Below, in pieces: positions 56,750-64,000 of a DNA stretch of 64,000 nt. Positions within the stretch are counted from its first letter, which is position 1. Every line of letters begins with the position of its first letter. The DNA is from Eximiradius sp. GTDB lineage: Bacteria > Bacteroidota > Ignavibacteria > Kapaibacteriales > UBA2268. Position numbers and translations under genes: made by a program. The stretch covers positions 253,001 to 317,000 of the forward strand of contig CAKZLY010000014.1 in assembly GCA_937127445.1 (NCBI GenBank). Direction: 5' to 3'. Under the pieces are notes generated by a model. That model was not told the DNA's origin and did not search any database. It was given only the letters and a program-made list of their open reading frames with translations.

Positions 56750-58497
56750 TATTTATTTTTCGAAACCCAATAAATATTAAATAATGTTCCAATTACAGCA
56801 ACCGTTACGCTCACAAGCGATGCAATTGTCCCATATTTCTGCCATTCAATAGCAAGCGGAACATCTGGCGGACGTGGCACATAAATTTCGTCTCCTGCAA
56901 AGACAAATGTGTTTTCATCTCCTTCTGTCCATACACGGGATTTGCCGCGAATAATACGAGCTCGCTTTTTTGCAGCTCCTTGTGCATAGCCTCCTGCTTT
57001 TTCTATATACCACTGCATTGTTTTGCCTTCGTGAAACTCTACATATCCAGGATGATTAACCTGTCCATAAACATAAACATAACCTGGATTATCCGGCACA
57101 GTGATTACGTCCCCATCGTAAAGCAAAACGTTATCTATTTCTGAATTTTCCTTAAATGCTTTGACAAAGTCGCAAGAAACTATTTGCTTTTTCAGCATCA
57201 TATCAATATAGAAGCGTGTTGTGTCTTCCATCGTTAAATCGCTGTATTGAAACGATGAAAAATAATCGCCTCGATAATCTACATAAGCATCAATCATTTC
57301 TTGCCGACGAGTAATATACGCAAGCGGCAAATAAGCTTTGTTTGTAAATCCACCTGCTTGGGCTATCACATCTTTTAGGCGTGTCTCTCCATAATTAATT
57401 GAATAAATACCCGGATTTTGAACTTCGCCTCGAATTGAAACAGTAGCTGTGTTCTCGTATTTTTTCTGTTGCATTATCCCGACAACAATACTTGCTCCAG
57501 GTTCAAGTTCAATGTCCTCTTCAAGTAAATTTAAATTTCTATCAACCTTGATTTTTTTCGGATTGTGCCCCTGTTGATAAAGAGTTATGTTATTTATATC
57601 AGCATTTTCCTTAAAGCCATAGCAAAATTTCAATACATAAGATAATCTGTCGCCACTTTTGAAAGGTAGCACAACTGGTCTATGAACTGCACCACTCAAA
57701 GACACTTTCGGATATTGATAAGGCTCGAACGGGACAAAAATTTCATCACCTTCAGCTATGAATGGGTCGTAGGAAAGGTCACCTGTTGCTATAGCTCGTT
57801 CAATATCAACATTTTGAGAAGTATAATACTTACGTAACAATGTAATGTTTCTCATAGAATAAAGATTTTCCGATGCAATCCCTGCTTCTGAATAGTTTTT
57901 TGTGCGTTCCCGCGACCTTGATTGTAACTTTTGAATTGATAATTTTTCTTCGTCAGCAAGTGATTTTTCCGTGGAAATTTGATTTGCAAATTTTATCGCA
58001 GTTGATACTCTATATGAAGATGGCAGAGCATATGTCCCCGGAAATAATACATTACCACTTATTGTAACAATCACTGTTCTTGCTTTTCTCAACGAAAGAT
58101 TGACTTCTACTCTTTCATTCCTTTGTTTAAAAATGCTCGATAAAGTATCTTTCAACTGTGCAAGTGTCATATTTCGAACAGATATTTCACCACCGCGCGG
58201 CAACACAATAGTTAAATCCGGCGACACCATAAGTGGCACTTCGTACGGAATAATCGGATTTGCCTGCAAAGAAATTATATCACCAGGTCCTAAATAGTAA
58301 TATTTTGGCTCTACAATATTGCCAACAGGCATCTTATCTTGTTCAATTGCAGATGTTAATGCCTTGTCTGTCGAAGTTTGCAACTTAAAAATATCTTCTT
58401 TGTCCAGCGAAGATGATGTTGGCAATCCTTTTAGTTGTGAGTATAAATTTATGCCTGCAACAAACAAGATAAACACTGCTATCGCTATTCTTTTCAT
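56749..58497 (-). CDS. Polysaccharide export protein with SLBB domains (Wza-like)
   Basis: A 582-residue exported protein. A signal sequence (IAIAVFILFVAGINLYS) is followed by the Poly_export domain (about 65-160: YYLGPGDIISLQANPIIPYE, LPRGGEISVRNMTLAQL) and at least three SLBB repeats: IVTISGNVLFPGTYALPSSY, VSIRGEVQNPGIYSINYGET and VYVYGQVNHPGYVEFHEGKT. A C-terminal membrane helix (IASLVSVTVAVIGTLFNIYW) is unlike classical Wza lipoproteins and fits the FCB variants. The protein forms a channel across the envelope for a capsule or exopolysaccharide. It lies 3 bp after wecB and 1 bp over the Wzi-like gene; no Wzc-type kinase or Wzx/Wzy is in view. Confidence 0.9.
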   Translation of the reverse strand: MKRIAIAVFILFVAGINLYSQLKGLPTSSSLDKEDIFKLQTSTDKALTSAIEQDKMPVGNIVEPKYYYLGPGDIISLQANPIIPYEVPLMVSPDLTIVLPRGGEISVRNMTLAQLKDTLSSIFKQRNERVEVNLSLRKARTVIVTISGNVLFPGTYALPSSYRVSTAIKFANQISTEKSLADEEKLSIQKLQSRSRERTKNYSEAGIASENLYSMRNITLLRKYYTSQNVDIERAIATGDLSYDPFIAEGDEIFVPFEPYQYPKVSLSGAVHRPVVLPFKSGDRLSYVLKFCYGFKENADINNITLYQQGHNPKKIKVDRNLNLLEEDIELEPGASIVVGIMQQKKYENTATVSIRGEVQNPGIYSINYGETRLKDVIAQAGGFTNKAYLPLAYITRRQEMIDAYVDYRGDYFSSFQYSDLTMEDTTRFYIDMMLKKQIVSCDFVKAFKENSEIDNVLLYDGDVITVPDNPGYVYVYGQVNHPGYVEFHEGKTMQWYIEKAGGYAQGAAKKRARIIRGKSRVWTEGDENTFVFAGDEIYVPRPPDVPLAIEWQKYGTIASLVSVTVAVIGTLFNIYWVSKNK

Positions 58498-58500
58498 TAT

Positions 58501-59601
58501 TTATCTCAAATAATTGTAAATAATCTCTACTATTCTTGATGCAGCTTTCCCGTCCCAAAGCTTCGGAATTTCGTAACTTTTATTTCTTTGGTCAAGTGCT
58601 TCGTAAATTGCTTTCAATATATCTTCCTTTTCGGGTGGAACAAGCACATTTGTTCCAATTTCTACTGTTATTGGTCGTTCTGTTGTTGTTCTTGTTGTGA
58701 TACAATGAATACCTAAAAAGGTTGTTTCTTCTTGAATTCCACCCGAGTCAGTAATAACAAGCGAAGTGTTTTCCATAAGCTTTAGAAAATCTAAATATCC
58801 AAGAGGTTCTATCAAGTGTAGTCTTTCATTATTATTTACAACGTTCGATAATCCAAATTCCTCTATTTTTTTTCTTGTTCTTGGATGAACCGGGAAAATA
58901 ATTTTCTTTTTGCTTGTGATATAGTCAAAAATCTCGAAGAACATTTTCAACATTTCTGGTGCATCTACATTTGTCGGTCTGTGTAAAGTAACAAGAACGT
59001 AATCTTTTTTGTCAAGATTTAATTTTTCTAAAATGGTTGATTTATGTAATCGCTCTTTTGCGAAAATCAATGAATCAATCATTGTATTTCCCACGAAGTA
59101 AATTTTATCGCTTGGCACACCTTCATTCAGCAAATTTTCGTAGCCTGATTTTTCTGTTACAAAAAGCAAATCAGAAATTGCATCAGTTACAATTCGATTG
59201 ATTTCCTCCGGCATTGTGCGGTCGCCCGATCGCAATCCTGATTCAATATGCCCAAGTGATAAATTCAACTTTTTCGCTGTAATTGCTGCCGCCATCGTGG
59301 AATTAACATCACCTGCCACCAAAACTAAATCAGGTTGCACCTGATTACAAACTTTTTCGAACTCAATCATTACTTTTGCTGCTTGCTCAGCGTGTGTGCC
59401 CGAACCAACTCCAAGAAAATAATCAGGTTTCGGCATTTCCAAATCCTGAAAAAATGCTTCGGACATCTCAAAATCGTAATGCTGTCCCGTATGCACAATA
59501 AAATGTTCGATTTTATCAGAGTACTTCACAATTTCACGAGCGATTGGCGCTATTTTCATAAAATTTGGTCGCGCCCCGACTACCGATAATATTTTTTTCA
59601 T
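58501..59601 (-). CDS. wecB: UDP-N-acetylglucosamine 2-epimerase (non-hydrolysing)
   Basis: A 366-residue GT-B-like epimerase. It starts MKKILSVVGARPNFMKIAPI, then HTGQHYDFEMSEAFF, VAGDVNSTMAAAITAKKLN, SGLRSGDRTMPEEINRIVTD, and later TDSGGIQEETTFLGIHCITT and VTLHRPTN. These are the substrate- and UDP-binding parts. It makes UDP-ManNAc from UDP-GlcNAc, a precursor for many surface polysaccharides. It heads the wecB-Wza-Wzi minus-strand set, so it likely supplies sugar for the polymer exported by those proteins. Confidence 0.97.
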   Translation of the reverse strand: MKKILSVVGARPNFMKIAPIAREIVKYSDKIEHFIVHTGQHYDFEMSEAFFQDLEMPKPDYFLGVGSGTHAEQAAKVMIEFEKVCNQVQPDLVLVAGDVNSTMAAAITAKKLNLSLGHIESGLRSGDRTMPEEINRIVTDAISDLLFVTEKSGYENLLNEGVPSDKIYFVGNTMIDSLIFAKERLHKSTILEKLNLDKKDYVLVTLHRPTNVDAPEMLKMFFEIFDYITSKKKIIFPVHPRTRKKIEEFGLSNVVNNNERLHLIEPLGYLDFLKLMENTSLVITDSGGIQEETTFLGIHCITTRTTTERPITVEIGTNVLVPPEKEDILKAIYEALDQRNKSYEIPKLWDGKAASRIVEIIYNYLR

Positions 59602-59813
59602 AATACTTTCAAATATATTTAAACTACAAATTTACAAAATTGTTAAATATATCACATACTCCAATTAGAAAATAACTTTTTTGCTTACAAGTGTGTTACA
59701 AAAAAAATAATTATTTGTTTATTATGTTAAAAATCTATCTATTTATATTAATGTTAATTTTGAAATTAAATAAAAATAAGTTAAATTAAAGATAATTAAT
59801 TTTTGCTTTTGCG

Positions 59814-62800
59814 ATGAAATACACATTTTTTCTTAAGATTGCTATTTTGCTACTATTATTTGTATTGGAGCAAAATGCTAAGGCGAATACATATTCTTCC
59901 TATTCTGGAAGAAATTTTTATGTGTCTTTCATGCAAAATGAAATTCATCTCAATAAAGATCCTCTCGTTCTGCGTATTTTTCTTACCTCTCTTTATCCCG
60001 CCAATTACGAAGTAATTATGCCAGGCGAGACTTTTATTGGTTCTTTGAAGGCTAATGAAATTAAAGAAATAGAAGTTCCTGCCACCCTGGAAGCAAGAAA
60101 CTCAGAAATTCCTGAAAAAATAGCTATTCAGATAAAATCTGACATCCCGATTACAGTCTATTGTTTTTCCAGTAAACTTACAACCAGTGATAGCTACTCC
60201 GCTATTCCTGTTTCCCGTTGGGGGAAAAAATATATAGTCGCGAGTTATCCAAACGATCAATATGTTGCTCCCGAACGCGAAAATTTAGATTCACTAACAA
60301 AGTTTGTTCCTCGCTCCAGCCAATTTCTAATCATTGCTGCCTACGATGGAACCGTCATTAATTTTGCTCCAAAAGCAAATACTCGCGGTGGAAAATCAGC
60401 TAATCAAAACTATCAAGTGACACTTAATCAAGGCGATGTTTATTTAGTTCAGTCATATCCTTTCCCAAAGGGTTTTGGCGACCTTACTGGTACAATCATA
60501 ACCGGCAATAAACCTTTTGGATTGTTAGCCGGACACGTAAGAACAGCTATTCCGCAAAACGCGCCTTATCCATTCGATTCAAAAGATCACCTTGTTGAAA
60601 TGCTTCCTCCGACATATGCTTGGGGGAAAAACTATATTTCTGCTCCTTTTGGCGTTAACTCAAAAGGCGATTTGTTCCGTATAGTTGCTCTCGAACCGGA
60701 AACTATCGTTGAAGTGAAAAAGTCCGATGGTAGCATAAGCTATCTACCAATAAATAGTGCTGGTGGTTATTACGAAGTTAAAAATTTAAATATCCCTATA
60801 ATCTGGAATGCAAACAAACCCATTCAGATAGTTCAGTATATGCAACACACCGGTGAATTCGGCGATTCGAAAGAATACGATCCGTCTATGGTGGTACTTC
60901 CACCAGTCGAACAATTTGTCAATGAGATTCTTTTCCTTACTCCACGTAATTATCGTGTTGAAGATCAATTCAAAGAACATCGTGTTGCAATTGTTTTCGA
61001 AAATTCTGCTCTTGCTACTCTGGCACTCGACGGACAAAAAATTACCGATATTTGGGACGTTACTATCGAAAATGTCCCAAATACAAACTATTCCTGGACT
61101 TCGATTAGACTCAAAGAAGGACGCCATAAATTATCCTCTACAACCGGAAAATTTTCAGGTGTTTTATATGCATATGGTTTTCACGATTCTTATGCTATGT
61201 CGCTTGGGAATTCGCTTATTGACCCAACTAATCCAGATACTATTCCGCCCACAATCAATATTTCAGAAAATTGTGGAATTATTAATGGTTCCGCCACCGA
61301 TTTACATAATGCCGCTGATTTAGGGCTTGATTATGCTTATATTGTTCCGGAACTTACTAACAACTATTCCTGGAACATATCTGAAATTTCCGACACAGCA
61401 TTTTTCGCAAGTTTCACCGCCGCACCAATAGATGCTTACAGCGATGGTCGTTTTACTATTGACGTTTTCGATAAAGCAAGCAACCGCTCAAGATATACCT
61501 TTAATTATATCGGCACAAAAATTGACAACGTAGTATCTCTTAGCTTCCCAAATACTGCTCTTAATGGCAAAGATTGTCGTAGTTTTGACATTACTAACAA
61601 CAGTAATAAAATTATCGAATTGCGCTCAATTGATGTCGTCGGTGACGGCAGAATATCATGGAATACGAGCAGACCTCTTCCTTATGCCATTTCCCCAAAA
61701 GAAAAAATCAATGTGCAAGCTTGTTTTACTCCGAATGGCGATTCGACTTCTCTTGCTGCCGATTTGAGACTTAATTTCGATTGCAATTATACTAAAATTG
61801 TAAAAATTGATGGTCGCGTGTTTGCTCCTCAATTCGAACTTGTAGGTTACGATTTTGGAAAAATTCGTTTAGGAAATGAATCTTTAGGCTTTATTAAACT
61901 CATTAATACAGGGAATACAAGTATTCTTATAGAAAATATTAATGGTTTTGCAGCCTTCACGGATTTCCAACTTCAAAACATTCAATATCCGATTTTGCTT
62001 ATTCCTGGTGAAGAACGTCAGTATTGGGTCGTCTTTTCTCCATCTGATAGATTTTACTATGATTTTGATATTACTGCAACTAATAGCTTTGGTCTTAGTG
62101 CTACTGCACAAATCAAAGGCGAAGGAATTGCTCCCGATATTAATAATATTATAGTTGACTTTGGCAGAAAAAGAGTTGGTACTAAAAATACTATCTCTTC
62201 TATTCTAAAAAATTCCGGTAACGATGCAACTTCCCTTTCACTACAAAACCTTGACGGTAATTTAGATGATGGCAATTTTGCTACATTGCAGACTCTTGAT
62301 GGTATTCTACTTGGAATAAACGAAGAAAAGCACCTTGATTTTTCTTTCGAACCAACAGAAACTATTGATTACTTAACTACTGCACAATTCCAATGCGATT
62401 GGGAACTCCACTCCCCGATAAATGTTGAAATCAAAGGCGTTGGCACTTTGCCCGAAATCACCGCTTTCAATAATCGCTTTGATACTACTTTTGTTGCTCA
62501 CGACTTAGATAGCGCTTTCCTGGTTTTCGAAACCTCGGGCAATGAAGAACTTACTGTGTTTGATGTGAATATCCTTGGCGGCGATACTAATTCCTTTGAA
62601 ATTGAATATTTACCATATAATAACCTGACATTTTTACCAAACGAGAAGGTTTATTTCCAGACTAAATTCAAACCAAGACGAGCCGGCGAGCATATTCTCT
62701 TCCTTGAAATAATTAGTGACGCTATGCCGAACTACGGTATTAAACGCGATACAATTACAATCTCTGGCTTTGCACTTCCCAACGATACTCTAAATTATTT

Positions 62801-63818
62801 AATGTCAGTTGAATTGCAACATTTAGAAGCCTGCAAGTACTATCCCGGAAATTTAGTTGTTAAAAATCTCGGCAATGTGAATATTAATGTCCAATCTATC
62901 TCTATAATCAAGCATAATCAAGATATGTATATTGATTTTGCAACTGATATTGCTTCCTTGTTGCCATTTTCAATACTGCCAGATAGTTCCTTCTTTATAC
63001 CATTTATTTCTTATGCAGAAAGAAACCAGAGCGGCAAAGTCGAATTCGAAATGCTATTCAACGATACTCTTAGTCAAGTACTTGAGGTTGAAATTTCTCC
63101 AACTGTTTATCAAATAGAACTTGTTGAAGCAAACAACTTGCAAGTTGAACCGGGCGATACAGTTAAATTGCATATTCACGGACGTTTTCCAAGCGGAATA
63201 GATGCTAAAATTGTTCCAAATATTTCTTTATTTGTTAATCGTTTTATGCTCGATCTATTAAGCACTAATACCGAACTTGTTTTGAAAAGCGCTACTACCG
63301 ATTTGCATTTAATAGCACAAATTGAACAAATCAAAGATAGGATTAATATTATTTTAGGGGTTGATTCCCTAATTATTCCAGAACCGGTTGACTTTTATTT
63401 TACACTCGAATTTTTAGGATTGCTTCATACCGATGATTCAACCAGCATTCGTTTAGCCATTAATGCTGATAATTGCTTCGATCCGTTGATTGACTTAATC
63501 CCATTGAAAATTATCAACGTATGCAATTTTCCCTTGCGTCCTATAAAATTAATTACTAATTTGCCATATTTAAGTGTAACCCCAAATCCAATTATTGATG
63601 AATTGGTGGTTGAATTATATTTAGTTGATAATGATGAAGTTATGCTTTATATAACTGATATGCAAGGGAAAACGATGATTTTAGATAAAAGTAGACATTT
63701 TGACAAAGGAAAACATATATTGAAATATAACACCTCCGAATTAGCAAATGGTGTTTATAATTTGATTTTGTTATCTAAACAAATGAAGGAAAATATTATT
63801 TTTATAAAAACTAAATAG
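59814..63818 (+). CDS. Giant secreted protein: IgGFc-binding-like head, ASH repeats, T9SS tail
   Basis: A 1334-residue exported protein. The signal peptide ends near AKA (KIAILLLLFVLEQNAKA). The N-terminal part (about 28-460) matches the IgGFc-binding N-terminal domain: GRNFYVSFMQNEIH, then SDIPITVYCFSSKLTTSDSY, GDVYLVQSYPFPKGFGDLTG and GHVRTAIPQ. The middle (about 560-960) has several ASH/choice-of-anchor-D repeats such as YDFGKIRLGNESLGFIKLIN and VDFGRKRVGTKNTISSILKN. The last 80 residues are a T9SS sorting domain (SVTPNPIIDELVVELYLVDN; ANGVYNLILLS). It should be displayed on the cell surface and could bind host or environmental polymers; the ligand is unknown. A 212-bp AT-rich region upstream carries its promoter. 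Confidence 0.87.
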   Translation: MKYTFFLKIAILLLLFVLEQNAKANTYSSYSGRNFYVSFMQNEIHLNKDPLVLRIFLTSLYPANYEVIMPGETFIGSLKANEIKEIEVPATLEARNSEIPEKIAIQIKSDIPITVYCFSSKLTTSDSYSAIPVSRWGKKYIVASYPNDQYVAPERENLDSLTKFVPRSSQFLIIAAYDGTVINFAPKANTRGGKSANQNYQVTLNQGDVYLVQSYPFPKGFGDLTGTIITGNKPFGLLAGHVRTAIPQNAPYPFDSKDHLVEMLPPTYAWGKNYISAPFGVNSKGDLFRIVALEPETIVEVKKSDGSISYLPINSAGGYYEVKNLNIPIIWNANKPIQIVQYMQHTGEFGDSKEYDPSMVVLPPVEQFVNEILFLTPRNYRVEDQFKEHRVAIVFENSALATLALDGQKITDIWDVTIENVPNTNYSWTSIRLKEGRHKLSSTTGKFSGVLYAYGFHDSYAMSLGNSLIDPTNPDTIPPTINISENCGIINGSATDLHNAADLGLDYAYIVPELTNNYSWNISEISDTAFFASFTAAPIDAYSDGRFTIDVFDKASNRSRYTFNYIGTKIDNVVSLSFPNTALNGKDCRSFDITNNSNKIIELRSIDVVGDGRISWNTSRPLPYAISPKEKINVQACFTPNGDSTSLAADLRLNFDCNYTKIVKIDGRVFAPQFELVGYDFGKIRLGNESLGFIKLINTGNTSILIENINGFAAFTDFQLQNIQYPILLIPGEERQYWVVFSPSDRFYYDFDITATNSFGLSATAQIKGEGIAPDINNIIVDFGRKRVGTKNTISSILKNSGNDATSLSLQNLDGNLDDGNFATLQTLDGILLGINEEKHLDFSFEPTETIDYLTTAQFQCDWELHSPINVEIKGVGTLPEITAFNNRFDTTFVAHDLDSAFLVFETSGNEELTVFDVNILGGDTNSFEIEYLPYNNLTFLPNEKVYFQTKFKPRRAGEHILFLEIISDAMPNYGIKRDTITISGFALPNDTLNYLMSVELQHLEACKYYPGNLVVKNLGNVNINVQSISIIKHNQDMYIDFATDIASLLPFSILPDSSFFIPFISYAERNQSGKVEFEMLFNDTLSQVLEVEISPTVYQIELVEANNLQVEPGDTVKLHIHGRFPSGIDAKIVPNISLFVNRFMLDLLSTNTELVLKSATTDLHLIAQIEQIKDRINIILGVDSLIIPEPVDFYFTLEFLGLLHTDDSTSIRLAINADNCFDPLIDLIPLKIINVCNFPLRPIKLITNLPYLSVTPNPIIDELVVELYLVDNDEVMLYITDMQGKTMILDKSRHFDKGKHILKYNTSELANGVYNLILLSKQMKENIIFIKTK

Positions 63819-63828
63819 TAGGTTAATT

Positions 63829-64000
63829 ATGAACAAAAGGTTCATTTTACTATGTCTGGGGATAGTCGCGTTATCCTTTTTTAAGTTGAATGCTCAAGTG
63901 GACTTAGCTGACCCTCTTATGCCTGTTGAGAAAAAACCCAATTTCTACATTGGTCCCGTTCTGGGATACAATAAGTCAATGCACACGGTTGAATTGAAAA
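63829..64000 (+). CDS. Possible outer-membrane beta-barrel protein, 3'-truncated by window edge
   Basis: The ATG at 63829 lies 10 bp after the giant protein gene. The visible 57 residues have a signal peptide (RFILLCLGIVALSFFKLNA) and then VEKKPNFYIGPVLGYNKSMH, like the first strand of an outer-membrane beta-barrel protein (PorT/OmpA-like fold). The frame is open to the window end. The family cannot be fixed from this much. Confidence 0.6.
   Translation, partial: MNKRFILLCLGIVALSFFKLNAQVDLADPLMPVEKKPNFYIGPVLGYNKSMHTVELK

Overview
The window looks like a chromosomal contig from an AT-rich, Gram-negative member of the Bacteroidota/Chlorobiota (FCB) assemblage, most likely an Ignavibacteria/Kapabacteria-type lineage. 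This is inferred from several traits: type IX secretion (T9SS) C-terminal sorting domains on two secreted proteins, a TonB-dependent receptor with an N-terminal carboxypeptidase-regulatory-like domain, a DUF3098 protein, an atpD-atpC pair away from the rest of the ATP synthase genes, heptosyltransferase and capsule genes, and large ASH-repeat surface proteins. I cannot name the species from sequence alone. UGA is a normal stop here, since many genes end in ATGA overlaps. I saw no rRNA, tRNA, CRISPR array or intact transposon.

Layout. 1-2253: the 3' part of an RND efflux pump, followed by a strong terminator. 2335-5797 (-): methyltransferase, glutamine-dependent NAD synthetase and a NarL-type response regulator. 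5879-10457 (+): a lipopolysaccharide/glycan island with two GT4, one GT2 and one GT9 transferase, interrupted by a truncated DNA methyltransferase. 10416-14762 (-): a 1448-residue 2-hydroxyacyl-CoA dehydratase activase fusion. 14951-19495 (+): an unusual three-gene chemosensory-like operon (MCP-like, CheW-like, CheA-like). 19472-22593 (-): four tightly overlapping genes (adenosine kinase-like, secreted CBM9-like, AtpZ, class II aldolase-like). 22672-27541 (-): MFS transporter, KamA-type radical SAM enzyme, RsmI with a repeat tail, and a CpoB-like lipoprotein. 27674-30853 (+): argD, ispD, DUF3098 and era. 30834-34757 (-): an unknown protein and a TonB receptor. 34947-40729 (-): glycosyltransferase, aminopeptidase P, then guaB-atpC-atpD. 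40957-44321 (+): thioredoxin, pterin dehydratase-like, enolase and phosphohexomutase. 44385-48505 (-): histidine kinase, tsaD, LolA-like and DUF3108. 48775-50637 (-): a secreted PHP-domain protein. 50638-53434: an AT-rich patch with a broken small secreted-protein gene and a thioredoxin-like lipoprotein. 53485-59601 (-): ftcD, then Wzi-like, Wza-like and wecB, a capsule/exopolysaccharide export set. 59814-64000 (+): a giant T9SS-exported surface protein and the start of a possible outer-membrane barrel protein.

The strongest candidate for something undescribed is the 14951-19495 operon. The CheA-like protein keeps recognisable Hpt, P3/HATPase and CheW-like regions. However, both Hpt phospho-acceptor histidines are asparagine, the N-box asparagine is aspartate, and the ATP lid/G2 region is nearly absent. 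The partner MCP-like protein has a recognisable but strongly altered hairpin tip. No CheY, CheB or CheR lies nearby. This suggests a chemosensory scaffold that no longer works by phosphotransfer. Other points of interest are the RND pump lacking the canonical proton-relay residues, the in-frame TGA in a small secreted Cys/Trp-rich gene, the KSD-repeat tail of RsmI and the truncated DNA methylase inside the glycan island.
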